From Flavobacteriaceae bacterium (GTDB taxonomy: Bacteria > Bacteroidota > Bacteroidia > Flavobacteriales > Flavobacteriaceae): a DNA stretch of 64,000 nt. The stretch covers positions 62,001 to 126,000 of the forward strand of contig JAGKWW010000003.1 of NCBI GenBank assembly GCA_021151665.1, given 5' to 3'. This document shows, in pieces, positions 1 through 8,248 of this stretch (position 1 is its first letter; every line of letters begins with the position of its first letter). Below the pieces are notes generated by a model. That model was given only the letters and a program-made list of their open reading frames with translations. It ran no database searches and was not told the DNA's origin. Position numbers and translations under genes: made by a program.

Positions 1-430
1 TCCTGAAGCCTTTGTTGTGGTCAAACGATACTACAAATTTACCATGCTGGTCGTAATTCTGCGCGCTGGTAACGCCTGCCTGCGGATTGTTTTTATGAAA
101 ATCGACATGCTGTAAAAGGCAGTCGTTCATTAAGAGCGTATCGTTATTCAAAAAAAGCAGGTACTCCCCAACGGCAAACTGGGCGCCAAACATGTTTCCT
201 CCTCCAAAACCGGTATTGATCCGGCTGCGTAGAAGTTTAATATCAGCGTTTTTTGGAAGCATTGCCTCAAGCGTTGCATATTCACTTTCCCGGGAATTAT
301 TGTCGACAATGATCACTTCTATTGCCAGCCCGGGCGACGTCTTTTCAAATACCGATGCAACGCACGCTGCCGTATAGGCAGATGAATTGTAATTGATTAT
401 AATTACCGATACATCTTTTTCATACTTCAT
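1..430 (-). CDS. Glycosyltransferase family 2, N-terminal part (gene runs off the left edge)
   Basis: Reading the minus strand from an ATG at 430 gives a GT-A type glycosyltransferase. The start VSVIIINYNSS is the first nucleotide-binding strand. EVIIVDNNSRESEY follows, then NTGFGGGNMFGAQ, and the LLFLNNDTLL stretch holds the DxD-like NND seen in rhamnosyltransferase-type GT2 enzymes (WbbL-like). Only about 143 codons are inside the window, so acceptor and C-terminus cannot be judged. By family it transfers an NDP-sugar to a surface glycan on the cytoplasmic face of the inner membrane. It is divergent from the gene at 522 and heads the glycan cluster. Confidence 0.85.
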   Translation of the reverse strand, partial: MKYEKDVSVIIINYNSSAYTAACVASVFEKTSPGLAIEVIIVDNNSRESEYATLEAMLPKNADIKLLRSRINTGFGGGNMFGAQFAVGEYLLFLNNDTLLMNDCLLQHVDFHKNNPQAGVTSAQNYDQHGKFVVSFDHNKGFR

Positions 431-473
431 GCAGGGTGCTTTTTCCGCAAATATAATTACAAGGCAGCATTCT

Positions 474-506
474 TTTGGAGGTGGGCGGTATTTTTTGATA
501 TTTTTG
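474..506 (+). promoter_or_regulatory. Bacteroidota-type promoter (TTTG-N21-TATTTTTG)
   Basis: TTTG at 474-477 and TATTTTTG at 499-506 match the -33/-7 consensus of Bacteroidota sigma-A promoters, with 21 bp between them. The -7 box ends 15 bp before the ATG at 522. This supports that ATG over the longer open frame starting at 393. Confidence 0.6.
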
Positions 507-521
507 AAGCAAATAAGCACT

Positions 522-1469
522 ATGCCTAAAAGAAAAATCCTAGTTATCGCTCCCTATGCTTTCGGCTATACGGCTCACATTGCAGAAGCACTTAAGCGCA
601 AAGGTTTTGACGATGCCAAAATTGTATACCTTGACTATCCGAAGTTTTCATACAAAGGCATTTTGCATAAAGCGGAAAATTTTTTCAGGAAGCTTTTTAC
701 AGGCAAAAACCTCAAGAAAGAGTTTGTAAATGACAGGATACGCGAAACCCTGCAGAGGGAAGGGATGCAGGATTTCATTTTTATGATACGCCCCGATATG
801 CTGAACGATGCGCTGCTAAGCGAGGTAAAGGCGACTACCAAACGGCTGGTTGCGTACTATTATGACAGTACGCGCAGGTTTCCCAGGAAGAATGATATTG
901 CCCATTTTTTTGACAAAGTGTATACTTATGACCGTCTGGATGCAGAAAATTACGGTTACGAATTCCTGACCAATTATATCTTCAGGGAAGCAGAAAGCCC
1001 CACGTTCGATTATCAGTTCTTTAATATCTCTACGCACGACTACCGGTTCCCCCTGCTCGAAAAACTTGGCGCTTACTTAAAAAAGCACGAGTACAGCTAC
1101 CTTATAGATGTATATACACCTGACGATATAAAGAGCAACGATGTACAGATCATACACACACAAAAATCGGTTGCCGAAGTAGAGGCACTTATCCTGCGTT
1201 CTAAGATCATTGTTGAGATACAGCGGGAGGAGCAGGTCGGTTTGTCATTCCGCATATTCGAAGCATTGGGCTTCCGGAAAAAGCTGATTACAACCAATAA
1301 GGATATTGTGAATTACGACTTTTATAATCCGCAGAATATACTGGTGTTAGATGAAGATGCTATCGAAATACCTGCACATTTTGTAGAATCTCCTTATGTA
1401 GACCCTGATCCCCTGATATTGGATAAATACCGTATTGATAATTGGGTAGAGCGGGTGTTTGAGTTATAG
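522..1469 (+). CDS. CgeB-like / putative glycosyltransferase protein
   Basis: A 315-aa cytoplasmic protein. It opens with KRKILVIAPYAFGYT, a Rossmann-like first strand as in GT-B enzymes. A central YYYDSTRRFPRKNDI segment and a C-terminal RSKIIVEIQREEQVGLSFRIFEAL segment recall the nucleotide-sugar end of CgeB-type proteins; the second stretch ends with the usual 'E-A-L-G' helix followed by KKLITTNKDI. No signal peptide or membrane segment. The ATG at 522 is chosen because a promoter lies just upstream. It sits among glycosyltransferases and its stop overlaps by 6 bp the convergent GT4 gene. Function as a transferase is inferred from fold-like features and context. Confidence 0.6.
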   Translation: MPKRKILVIAPYAFGYTAHIAEALKRKGFDDAKIVYLDYPKFSYKGILHKAENFFRKLFTGKNLKKEFVNDRIRETLQREGMQDFIFMIRPDMLNDALLSEVKATTKRLVAYYYDSTRRFPRKNDIAHFFDKVYTYDRLDAENYGYEFLTNYIFREAESPTFDYQFFNISTHDYRFPLLEKLGAYLKKHEYSYLIDVYTPDDIKSNDVQIIHTQKSVAEVEALILRSKIIVEIQREEQVGLSFRIFEALGFRKKLITTNKDIVNYDFYNPQNILVLDEDAIEIPAHFVESPYVDPDPLILDKYRIDNWVERVFEL

Positions 1470-2534
1470 CATCATTTTTTGATAAACCGAAAGATACTCA
1501 GCAGCGCTTTTTTCCCAGGAAAAGAAGGCAGCCCGCTCCTGCAATGCCTTTGTGCGACCCTGAATGTTATTTTCATAATCATTCATCCCTTCGTAAAATC
1601 GCTCACGCATGTATTCCGGGTCAAAATCATCCCAGTAATAGGCCGCTGAGCCCCCGATTTCGGGTAGCGATGTGAGCGATGACAGAAATACCGGCCTGCC
1701 AAATTTCATGGCTTCGATTGGCGGAAGCCCGAACCCTTCGCGGACAGAAGGAAATACAAAAGCCAGGCAGCGCTGCATATAATATTGCTTTCCGGCTTCA
1801 TCTACCTTGCCTGTCAGGAAAACCCTGTGACCCAGTTTGTGTTCTGCAATGTATTGTTTAACTATCGTGCCGTATTCGTGGCTGTCGTTACCCGAAAGGA
1901 TAAGATTGACTCCTGGCGGCATTACTGCTGCCATTTTGATAACGGCCAGGAAATTTTTCCGCTCCTGGAAATCGCCTATGGAATACAAAAAAGGTACATC
2001 TACCGGGACTGTGGGCTTATACTGCGATATATCGGCTACCGCAGATATAGGGTTGCCATTGTAAATAATGTATTCAGGAACGTTCGGGATATTGAAATAC
2101 GAATGCGCCTGCTTCTTTGCAAATTCAGAGATATAAGTAATAGAATCGGCACGCTCAAGTTTCTTCACAAAGCGTTGGTTATGCTTATCGGCCATATCTG
2201 AAGAAACTTCCTCTACAAAATTTACATCGTGTACAGTAAGGAGGTATTTCGATTTAAAGAACGGTTCGATCTTGGTATTCTGGTTCAGCGAATGCCAAAG
2301 GTCATAACGCGTTTTTATACGAAAGAGAGGGTGCCGCTGAAGGCTCGAATATTTATGGTAGCAGAAACGATCACCGTATAAAGCTTTTAATTCCTCGGGA
2401 TGTTTGGCATTCAGGTGCAGTTCCATTCCGTCGGCCGGCTGTGCCGCCATGGCTTTGATAAGCTCGAAGTTGAATGTGCCGAGCCCGCCGGCGCGGTTGT
2501 TGATGTTATGTGACTCCAGGAATATCCGCTTCAT
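1464..2534 (-). CDS. Glycosyltransferase family 4 (GT-B fold)
   Basis: A 356-aa protein of the group-1 glycosyltransferase family. The N-terminus has the acceptor-domain signature AGGLGTFNFELIKAM. The C-terminal half shows FLYSIGDFQERKNF, then VFLTGKVDEAGKQYYM and the nucleotide-sugar motif VFPSVREGFGLPPIEAM, which contains the E-x7-E type element (REGFGLPPIE). Length is typical for GT4. It lies 4 bp downstream of the GT2 gene at 2539-3309 and is probably co-transcribed with it. Likely role: addition of a hexose or deoxyhexose to a cell-surface glycan; donor and acceptor cannot be told from sequence. Confidence 0.9.
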   Translation of the reverse strand: MKRIFLESHNINNRAGGLGTFNFELIKAMAAQPADGMELHLNAKHPEELKALYGDRFCYHKYSSLQRHPLFRIKTRYDLWHSLNQNTKIEPFFKSKYLLTVHDVNFVEEVSSDMADKHNQRFVKKLERADSITYISEFAKKQAHSYFNIPNVPEYIIYNGNPISAVADISQYKPTVPVDVPFLYSIGDFQERKNFLAVIKMAAVMPPGVNLILSGNDSHEYGTIVKQYIAEHKLGHRVFLTGKVDEAGKQYYMQRCLAFVFPSVREGFGLPPIEAMKFGRPVFLSSLTSLPEIGGSAAYYWDDFDPEYMRERFYEGMNDYENNIQGRTKALQERAAFFSWEKSAAEYLSVYQKMML

Positions 2535-2538
2535 ACCT

Positions 2539-3309
2539 TTAATTTATCCTCCTGTATTTCAGCCAAAGCTGCAGGTAGCGTTTGTAAACCGAAAACGAAT
2601 GCACGTATGCCAGTACAAAACCCTCTTTGCCATCGAGCATGCCCAGCCTGTAAAAATACTGCCAGCAAAAACGATAGAAGGGGCGGAACAGGAAATGGTA
2701 AGCATTCGGCCTTTTCTTTTTGGCATACAGCGTATCAGCCTGAAGCCTGCTGTACAGGTTGAGCTTTCCGTTATAATTGTCGAAGCTCTTGTAGCTGAAG
2801 TGGTCTACCGGGCTTTTCAGGTGGCTTGTCTTTCCCTCCGCCGAGATGACCTCATGCACGAGGTTGCCGTTGTAGCGGCAGTGGTTGCGGTTAAACACGC
2901 GTATCACTCTGTCGCTCTGCCATCCGCCAAAACGTATCTGCCTGCCCATAAAATGGAATTTCCGTTTTACAAAGTAGGCAATGGTGTCGCCGGGCTGCGC
3001 CAGCGCTTTTTTTAGCTCCTGCTCAAGTTCCGGCGTAACAATCTCATCCAGGTCGAAAAACACGATCCAGTCATGGCTGGCCTGCTGTATCGCGAAGTTG
3101 CGCTGCTCCGAAAAATTCACGAATTCCTTCTCTATAACCGTAGCGCCCAGTTGTCTGGCAAGGGCTACCGTGTTGTCAGTACTGTGCGAATCGACAATAA
3201 TGATCTCGTCGGCAAAGGAAAGGCTCGCGATATAACGCCCGATATTCTCTTCTTCATTATAAGTAATGGCTAAGGCAGATATACGTGGCGCGTTGTTATT
3301 TTCGGGCAT
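2539..3309 (-). CDS. Glycosyltransferase family 2, WaaE/KdtX-like
   Basis: A 256-aa GT-A enzyme resembling LPS-core beta-1,4-glucosyltransferases. Motifs: ISALAITYNEEENI (first strand), FADEIIIVDSHSTDNT (nucleotide binding), NFSEQRNFAI, and WIVFFDLDEIVTPELEQEL, where DLDE is the metal-binding DxD. The basic C-terminal part (FLFRPFYRFCWQYFYRLG) looks membrane-peripheral. It is a paralogue of the gene at 4072-4809; the two share the same order of motifs. It is first of a two-gene minus-strand unit with the GT4 gene. A -7 box lies 19 bp upstream of its ATG. Confidence 0.88.
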   Translation of the reverse strand: MPENNNAPRISALAITYNEEENIGRYIASLSFADEIIIVDSHSTDNTVALARQLGATVIEKEFVNFSEQRNFAIQQASHDWIVFFDLDEIVTPELEQELKKALAQPGDTIAYFVKRKFHFMGRQIRFGGWQSDRVIRVFNRNHCRYNGNLVHEVISAEGKTSHLKSPVDHFSYKSFDNYNGKLNLYSRLQADTLYAKKKRPNAYHFLFRPFYRFCWQYFYRLGMLDGKEGFVLAYVHSFSVYKRYLQLWLKYRRIN

Positions 3310-3328
3310 CGAGATATGTTATGATTGG

Positions 3329-3336
3329 CAAATGTA
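3329..3336 (-). promoter_or_regulatory. -7 box TACATTTG for the GT2 gene
   Basis: On the minus strand TACATTTG fits TAnnTTTG exactly and lies 19 bp upstream of the ATG at 3309. No clear -33 TTTG is seen at the usual distance. Confidence 0.45.
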
Positions 3337-3369
3337 ATAATTTAGCCTTTTATAACCGAAAAAATAGCT

Positions 3370-4080
3370 ATGGCCCGCTTACCCATCCTGATGTACCATA
3401 ATGTATCGCCCAATGGCGGACTTAGCGACGGCCTTACGATAGCTGCCGACCGGCTCGAAGAACAGTTGCAGTGGCTTCAGTCAGCGGGGTATAAGGCCCT
3501 CCATCTTAGTGATATTGAGGGTAAAAACGACCTGCCCGAGAAGGCCATTGTCATCACTTTTGACGACGTGACCGTGAACCAGCTGGATCATGCCGTTCCG
3601 CTGCTTGAAAAATACAAGATGAAGGCCGTGTTCTTTATCCCGTTCAAATACCTGGGCAAAACCGACGAATGGAATGATGGCGCCGAACCTATTATGGATG
3701 CAACGCAGCTTAAATCGTTGCCGCCGATCATTGAGTTAGGCTATCATTCGTATGCGCACCGCCATTACACGACTCTGACGGAGGAGGAGGTGAACGCAGA
3801 TTTTGCCCGATGCCAAAACGTGATTGCTGAAAACGGACTTAACGTATATGAAGCCGTGGCTTATCCGTATGGCAATTTCCCGAAGAAAGGCGTTGCTAAC
3901 AGGGAGTTCAGGCAATGGCTGCAAAATAACGGGATGAAGATGGGCCTGCGTATTGGCAACCGTGTCAATAATTTTCCGTTTCGCGATGAATATGCCATCC
4001 AACGCATCGATGTAAAGGGGCAGTACAGCCTGAAAAGCTTTAAATGGAGGGTGCGGTTTGGGCGCCTGAAATTATTTTAG
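3370..4080 (+). CDS. Polysaccharide deacetylase family protein (NodB/CE4 fold)
   Basis: A 236-aa protein with the CE4 motif order. PILMYHNV is near the N-terminus. VITFDDVT (residues 61-68) is the TFDD motif that carries the catalytic base and metal-binding Asp. YHSYAHRH (125-132) is the H-S-x-x-H metal-binding motif, and EAVAYPYGNF corresponds to the later motif 3. The usual Gly after TFDD is replaced by Val. No signal peptide is seen, so it would act in the cytoplasm or at the membrane face. It probably removes an N- or O-acetyl group from a glycan intermediate made by its glycosyltransferase neighbours. The stop overlaps the convergent GT2 gene by 9 bp. Confidence 0.85.
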   Translation: MARLPILMYHNVSPNGGLSDGLTIAADRLEEQLQWLQSAGYKALHLSDIEGKNDLPEKAIVITFDDVTVNQLDHAVPLLEKYKMKAVFFIPFKYLGKTDEWNDGAEPIMDATQLKSLPPIIELGYHSYAHRHYTTLTEEEVNADFARCQNVIAENGLNVYEAVAYPYGNFPKKGVANREFRQWLQNNGMKMGLRIGNRVNNFPFRDEYAIQRIDVKGQYSLKSFKWRVRFGRLKLF

Positions 4081-4809
4081 GCCTTTTTGCAAAAGCATCA
4101 TCTTTACATAGCGCGACATTACCCCATAAGCATCTACACTGGCCGTGGCAAGCCCGGGGACGCCGTCCATAAAAGTGCGCTTTATAAAATAGGTATGGAT
4201 AAACCGGTACAGCGGCTTGAAGACGATGTGAAAATACGTAACCTTTTTTCCTTTTTTCACGGCCATTCCCGCCTGGAACCAAGCATATGAATCTTTTTTG
4301 GCCAGCGTCTGGAAAAGCCCTTTGTAGGTATAATGAATCATGAAGTTCTTCAGTTCGCCGGAGCTGCCTTTTACCTGCAGCTTTTCGTGCACATCTCCGG
4401 TAAAGTAAACGCCGTCATTCTTCACCAAACGTATCACGCGATCCACCTTATGATACAAAAAACGGTTCATAAAAAAGTGCGGGAAACGCAACCTGTAGCT
4501 GTTGTATTTCGGGTTAGCAAGAGTGTGCAGTATCTCGGCTTCGAGCTTGCGGGTTACGCGCTCGTCGGCATCGATGAAAAGGATCCAGTCGCCGGTAGCT
4601 TCCTTTATCGCAAAATTCTTCTGGTCGCTAAAGTTGTCAAATTTACGCTGTAATACCCTGCATCCTGCTGCAAGTGCCTGCTGTACAGTACTATCGGTAG
4701 AAAAAGAATCAATGATAATTATCTCATCTGCAAAAGAAATCGATTTTATGGCATCGGCAATATATAATTCTTCGTTATATGCAGGGATTATTATAGATAA
4801 TTTGGCCAT
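4072..4809 (-). CDS. Glycosyltransferase family 2, WaaE/KdtX-like (second paralogue)
   Basis: A 245-aa GT-A enzyme with the motif set of the gene at 2539-3309: LSIIIPAYNEELYI, FADEIIIIDSFSTDST, NFSDQKNFAI and WILFIDADERVTRKLEAEI with the DAD metal site. The C-terminus IVFKPLYRFIHTYFIKR is basic and aromatic. The two paralogues probably add successive sugars of the lipooligosaccharide core, but the donors are unknown. Its -7 box (TATTTTTG, 4836-4829) lies back to back with the promoter of the plus-strand gene at 4862 in a 52-bp gap. Confidence 0.88.
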   Translation of the reverse strand: MAKLSIIIPAYNEELYIADAIKSISFADEIIIIDSFSTDSTVQQALAAGCRVLQRKFDNFSDQKNFAIKEATGDWILFIDADERVTRKLEAEILHTLANPKYNSYRLRFPHFFMNRFLYHKVDRVIRLVKNDGVYFTGDVHEKLQVKGSSGELKNFMIHYTYKGLFQTLAKKDSYAWFQAGMAVKKGKKVTYFHIVFKPLYRFIHTYFIKRTFMDGVPGLATASVDAYGVMSRYVKMMLLQKGLK

Positions 4810-4828
4810 TGCAGGATTTTAGCAAAAT

Positions 4829-4836
4829 CAAAAATA
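4829..4836 (-). promoter_or_regulatory. -7 box TATTTTTG for the GT2 gene at 4072-4809
   Basis: TATTTTTG read on the minus strand, 19 bp before the ATG at 4809. It is a consensus match without a clear -33 element. Confidence 0.4.
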
Positions 4837-4849
4837 GAAAAATTAAATA

Positions 4850-4857
4850 TATCTTTG
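4850..4857 (+). promoter_or_regulatory. -7 box TATCTTTG immediately before a start codon
   Basis: TATCTTTG ends only 4 nt before the ATG at 4862. With the usual distance from this box to the transcription start, the mRNA would begin at or very near the start codon, so a leaderless transcript is likely. Confidence 0.5.
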
Positions 4858-4861
4858 CCCC

Positions 4862-5680
4862 ATGCTGAAGAATATTTCTGTCATCATTAGCACTTACAAT
4901 TCGCCCGACTGGCTCAGGAAGGTGCTTTGGGGGTATAATACCCAGACCTACCGCAACTTTGAGGTGGTAATTGCCGATGATGGTTCGCGTGACGATACCC
5001 GGCAGATGCTGGCGGATATTGCTTCGGAAATGTTTTTCCCGATCGTGCACACCTGGCACGAGGATAATGGTTTCCAGAAATGCACGATACTCAACAAAGC
5101 GATAATGGCCTGCAGTACCGACTACATATTGATGAGCGATGGCGACTGTATACCGCGGCCCGACTTTGTAGAGCAGCATATTAAATTCCGCGAAGAAGGC
5201 TTCTTTCTTTCGGGTGGCTACCACAAGCTGCCTATGGACCTTTCGCAAAAAATATCCCGGGAAGATATTTACAGCGGCCGCTGCTTCGAAATGGGATGGC
5301 TGCGCCGCAACGGCATGCCTTCATCATTCAAAAACAATAAAGTAGATGCCTATGGGCTGAAGAGCAACATGCTAAATGCCCTGACGCCAACCAACCCCAG
5401 CTGGAACGGGCACAACGCCTCCGGCTGGAAGGAGGATATCCTTGCGGTAAATGGGTTTGACGAACGGATGCAATATGGCGGCGAAGACCGTGAGCTGGGC
5501 GAGAGGCTGATGAACAACGGGATTAAGCCGAAGCAAATCCGGTACAGTACCGTGTGCCTGCACCTGGACCATAAGCGGGGCTATGATACGCCGGAATCTA
5601 TCGAGAAAAATAAAGCCATACGCAAAACCACCCGCGATGAAAAACGGGTGTGGACCGACTACGGTATCGTAAAGAAATAA
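4862..5680 (+). CDS. Glycosyltransferase family 2 with galactosyltransferase-like C-terminal domain
   Basis: A 272-aa GT-A enzyme. ISVIISTYNSPDWL and FEVVIADDGSRDDT form the donor-binding half, and YILMSDGDCIPRPDF carries the DGD metal site. The second half has GHNASGWKEDILAVNGFDERMQYGGEDRELGERL, matching the W-x-x-E-D type motif of the C-terminal galactosyltransferase-like domain (positions 5401-5510). It has no membrane segment. Its stop codon abuts that of the convergent heptosyltransferase-like gene (5681). The start is fixed by the -7 box 4 nt upstream. Confidence 0.9.
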   Translation: MLKNISVIISTYNSPDWLRKVLWGYNTQTYRNFEVVIADDGSRDDTRQMLADIASEMFFPIVHTWHEDNGFQKCTILNKAIMACSTDYILMSDGDCIPRPDFVEQHIKFREEGFFLSGGYHKLPMDLSQKISREDIYSGRCFEMGWLRRNGMPSSFKNNKVDAYGLKSNMLNALTPTNPSWNGHNASGWKEDILAVNGFDERMQYGGEDRELGERLMNNGIKPKQIRYSTVCLHLDHKRGYDTPESIEKNKAIRKTTRDEKRVWTDYGIVKK

Positions 5681-6745
5681 CTACTTCAGATTAGTTGAAA
5701 GAAACTTATCAAGCTCCGGGATAATCATTTCCGGGGTGAGTTGCTTGTATAATTCCTGCGGGTTCTTTTCCATTTCCTTACGGTCTTTGCGGCTGTAATT
5801 TTGCAGCAGTTCAGGTTTATGGTCGGCCAGGTGAACGCTGGTATGCAGTTTACCATCTTCAAAGCTGGCCCAGTGCTCGCGCTTTATGTAGGGCGAAAAT
5901 ATGGTGAAGGTGGGCTTATCAAGTGCCTTGGCTATGTGTACCGATCCGCCCTCGTTGGCCACCAGTACATCGCATTGGTACATGAGCTTAATAAAGTCGC
6001 GTATGGTTGGCGCATAAATATCAACGATGATATTTTCCTTATGGCGGCACATCTTGTAAATCTTCATCGCTTCCTCCTTTTGGTATGGCGCATAGTTGAA
6101 TAGAATATGTGCATCGTATTTTTCGGCTATAAAATCGGCTATTGCGGCAACGTACTCATACGGCATCGACTTTTGCGGTGTGCTGCCCAGCACGCCCAGT
6201 ACTACCACTTTTTTGCCTTTGTATTTGCCGAGCCAGTCTTCATGCTTTTCACTTTCGCTGAGGTAGATGTGCGGATGATAATCAGGCTCCGGAAAATCGG
6301 CGGCTTGCCGCAGCAGCTTTATACGGTCCTGTATCGCTTTGCCGGCAGGGTGGGGGGCATCTTCACGCAGGTCGAGCGGATTGGTGTAGTAGCCCCAGTT
6401 GCCGAGCTTCTTACGGCTTTTGGCCCCAATGGTCATTTTAGCGCCCGAGAACTTACAAATGAGGCGGCTTTGGGTTTTCGAGTAAGGGTCGAATATGATG
6501 TCGTACTTTTCACGGCGCACCTGCAGGATCGTCTGTAGTAAAACCGGCAATTTTTTCAGCTCCTTTTCTTTTACCGATATAAACTTATCAATATTAGGGT
6601 TGTGCATTACCACCCCTTCGGTAAAATCATAGGCCATCAGGTGGATCTCGCTATCAGGAAACTTCGCCTTGAAATTGTTGGCAATAACCGAGGCGATCAG
6701 CACATCGCCAATACGCTTGTTCTGGATGATCAGTACTTTTTTCAT
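5681..6745 (-). CDS. Glycosyltransferase family 9 (heptosyltransferase-like)
   Basis: A 354-aa GT-B protein related to ADP-heptose:LPS heptosyltransferases. The N-terminus KKVLIIQNKRIGDVLIASV is the family's opening motif (R-x-G-D acceptor-side element). VVVLGVLGSTPQKSMPYEY marks the start of the donor half, and VLVANEGGSVHIAKALDKPTFTIF corresponds to the D/N-x-G-x-x-H-I-A-A nucleotide-sugar motif. The ATG at 6745 is preferred to the in-frame TTG at 6754, because a TATCTTTG box ends 6 nt upstream of the ATG. It is a plausible inner-core enzyme of the surface-glycan cluster. Confidence 0.88.
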   Translation of the reverse strand: MKKVLIIQNKRIGDVLIASVIANNFKAKFPDSEIHLMAYDFTEGVVMHNPNIDKFISVKEKELKKLPVLLQTILQVRREKYDIIFDPYSKTQSRLICKFSGAKMTIGAKSRKKLGNWGYYTNPLDLREDAPHPAGKAIQDRIKLLRQAADFPEPDYHPHIYLSESEKHEDWLGKYKGKKVVVLGVLGSTPQKSMPYEYVAAIADFIAEKYDAHILFNYAPYQKEEAMKIYKMCRHKENIIVDIYAPTIRDFIKLMYQCDVLVANEGGSVHIAKALDKPTFTIFSPYIKREHWASFEDGKLHTSVHLADHKPELLQNYSRKDRKEMEKNPQELYKQLTPEMIIPELDKFLSTNLK

Positions 6746-6751
6746 ACCCGG

Positions 6752-6759
6752 CAAAGATA
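6752..6759 (-). promoter_or_regulatory. -7 box TATCTTTG for the GT9 gene
   Basis: A perfect TAnnTTTG whose last base is 6 nt from the ATG at 6745, so the transcript would be nearly leaderless. Confidence 0.5.
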
Positions 6760-6764
6760 CGTTT

Positions 6765-7346
6765 TTAAGCCTTTGGCCGGAGTGCGCCTACTTTCCAGTA
6801 TTTCTTTACATCATCGGTTTCAACCACCGCAAAATCGATCTTGTCGGTGTACCGCTCAAAGAATGCCCAACAGTCGGCCGCATCCCGGTACATTGACACT
6901 ATAAAAATACCTCCCGGCTCAAGGCTGGCAGCCATCCTCATTACTACCTTTTCGCGCTCTTTTTGGTTGATGTAATAAAAGGCCTCATTGAAAACAATGA
7001 TATCATATTTTTCTTCAGGCACAAAAAAATGCAGGTCGGCGCATTTGAATTCGGCGTTCCGGAACTTTTTCTGTTCAGCCTTATGTATCGATACTTTAGA
7101 AAAATCGATTCCCAAAAAGCTGCTGTATTCGTGGCTGTCTTTTAAGTATTCGTTCAGCACGCCCTCGCCACAACCCAGGTCGAGTATCGATGGGTTCGGA
7201 TTTTTGGAGTAATCCATATATTTTATGATTGTGGCGTAGCGTTTTGCCTCGCTGGGGTCTTTCAGGCCATCCCATTTTCCCTTTTTATACTGGCGGTCCC
7301 AGCGCTGCTTTCGTTTCCAGTTCCGGAATCTGTCAAATAAATTCAT
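6765..7346 (-). CDS. Class I SAM-dependent methyltransferase
   Basis: A 193-aa protein starting MNLFDRFRNWKRKQRW. SILDLGCGEGVLNEYL is motif I of SAM-binding Rossmann methyltransferases; FLGIDFSKVSI is the acidic end of strand 2; FKCADLHFF and YDIIVFNEAFYYI are motifs II/III, and SLEPGGIFIVSMY is the post-core element. The frame stays open to 7493, but that extension would contain the promoter of the divergent gene at 7482. The ATG at 7346 is therefore taken. Location between GT9 and the kinase-like gene suggests methylation of a glycan or glycolipid, which is an inference. Confidence 0.8.
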   Translation of the reverse strand: MNLFDRFRNWKRKQRWDRQYKKGKWDGLKDPSEAKRYATIIKYMDYSKNPNPSILDLGCGEGVLNEYLKDSHEYSSFLGIDFSKVSIHKAEQKKFRNAEFKCADLHFFVPEEKYDIIVFNEAFYYINQKEREKVVMRMAASLEPGGIFIVSMYRDAADCWAFFERYTDKIDFAVVETDDVKKYWKVGALRPKA

Positions 7347-7437
7347 GTTGGCGTTTTGCAGCCGGATAAGGTGGTGGCTTTCCGGCGGGTTAGGTGTTTT
7401 TTTGGAGCAGAGAAGGTTTGGCATCCCTTTCCGCTGC

Positions 7438-7467
7438 TTGCAATGTAATACTTTTTTTCTACTTTTG
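7438..7467 (+). promoter_or_regulatory. Promoter TTG-N19-TACTTTTG
   Basis: TTG at 7438-7440 and TACTTTTG at 7460-7467, spaced 19 bp, lie 14 bp upstream of the ATG at 7482. This is one of the best full promoter matches in the window. Confidence 0.6.
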
Positions 7468-7481
7468 GACAAACTCAGTCC

Positions 7482-8240
7482 ATGTCCGTACACCTACATC
7501 TTCATCCCGGTTTCAAACAAAAAGAGCAGGCAGTGCTACGGCTGGCAAAGCATTTTGATACGGATGGAGAGGTACTGGTAAAGGGGTCGCGCAACATTAT
7601 TAAGACCAATACTCTTGATGGTGAAAAGGTGAATATCAAGTATTTTAAGAAACCCGGATTCATCAATTCGCTGGTGTACTCTTTTTTACGGCCTACTAAA
7701 GCGAGACGCTCTTTTGAATACGCCGAATACCTGACCAATCACAACATACTCACGCCCTTCCCCATAGCGTATATCGAAGAAAAGGACGGGGGCAGGCTTG
7801 GTAGCAGCTATTACATCTGCAGGCATATTGATTATGAAATCACTTTTCGCGAACTGATACACGATCCGTTATATCCGGAACGCGAACTGATCCTCGAGCA
7901 GTTTACTGAATTTACCTGGCGTATGCACGAGGCGCGCATCAATTTCCTGGATCATTCACCGGGAAATACATTAATTGTGAATAAGGGAAATGGGCAGTAC
8001 GACTTTTACCTGATCGACCTGAACCGTATGAGGTTTGAAGATATGGGCATCGAAGCCCGTATGGATAATTTCAAAAAGCTGTGGCCATCGCGCGCGATGC
8101 TAAAGATTATTGCCCGGAAATATGCTGAGCTTAGTGGAAGGCCGTACGAAGAGCTGCATACCCTTTTGTTGAAGCATTCGCTGGCCTTTAAGCGGAAGAT
8201 CAATAAAAAGAAGTACCTGAAGCGCAAGCTGGGGAAGTAA
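7482..8240 (+). CDS. Lipopolysaccharide kinase-like protein (WaaP/Kdo kinase family)
   Basis: A 252-aa protein with a eukaryotic-like kinase fold of the Kdo/WaaP type. NIKYFKK holds the putative ATP-binding Lys53. A YYICRHIDYEITFREL hinge follows. The catalytic loop LDHSPGNTLI (156-165) has the H-S-P-G-N form typical of LPS kinases, and LIDLNRMRF (177-185) takes the place of the DFG metal-binding motif. It is predicted to phosphorylate a Kdo or core sugar of the lipooligosaccharide on the cytoplasmic side of the inner membrane. The context of GT9 and WaaE-like enzymes supports this. Confidence 0.82.
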   Translation: MSVHLHLHPGFKQKEQAVLRLAKHFDTDGEVLVKGSRNIIKTNTLDGEKVNIKYFKKPGFINSLVYSFLRPTKARRSFEYAEYLTNHNILTPFPIAYIEEKDGGRLGSSYYICRHIDYEITFRELIHDPLYPERELILEQFTEFTWRMHEARINFLDHSPGNTLIVNKGNGQYDFYLIDLNRMRFEDMGIEARMDNFKKLWPSRAMLKIIARKYAELSGRPYEELHTLLLKHSLAFKRKINKKKYLKRKLGK

Positions 8241-8248
8241 GCCTATTC

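Noticed and set aside
7347..7493. N-terminal extension of the methyltransferase at 6765-7346
   Set aside because: It would contain the promoter of the divergent kinase-like gene and shows no family sequence.
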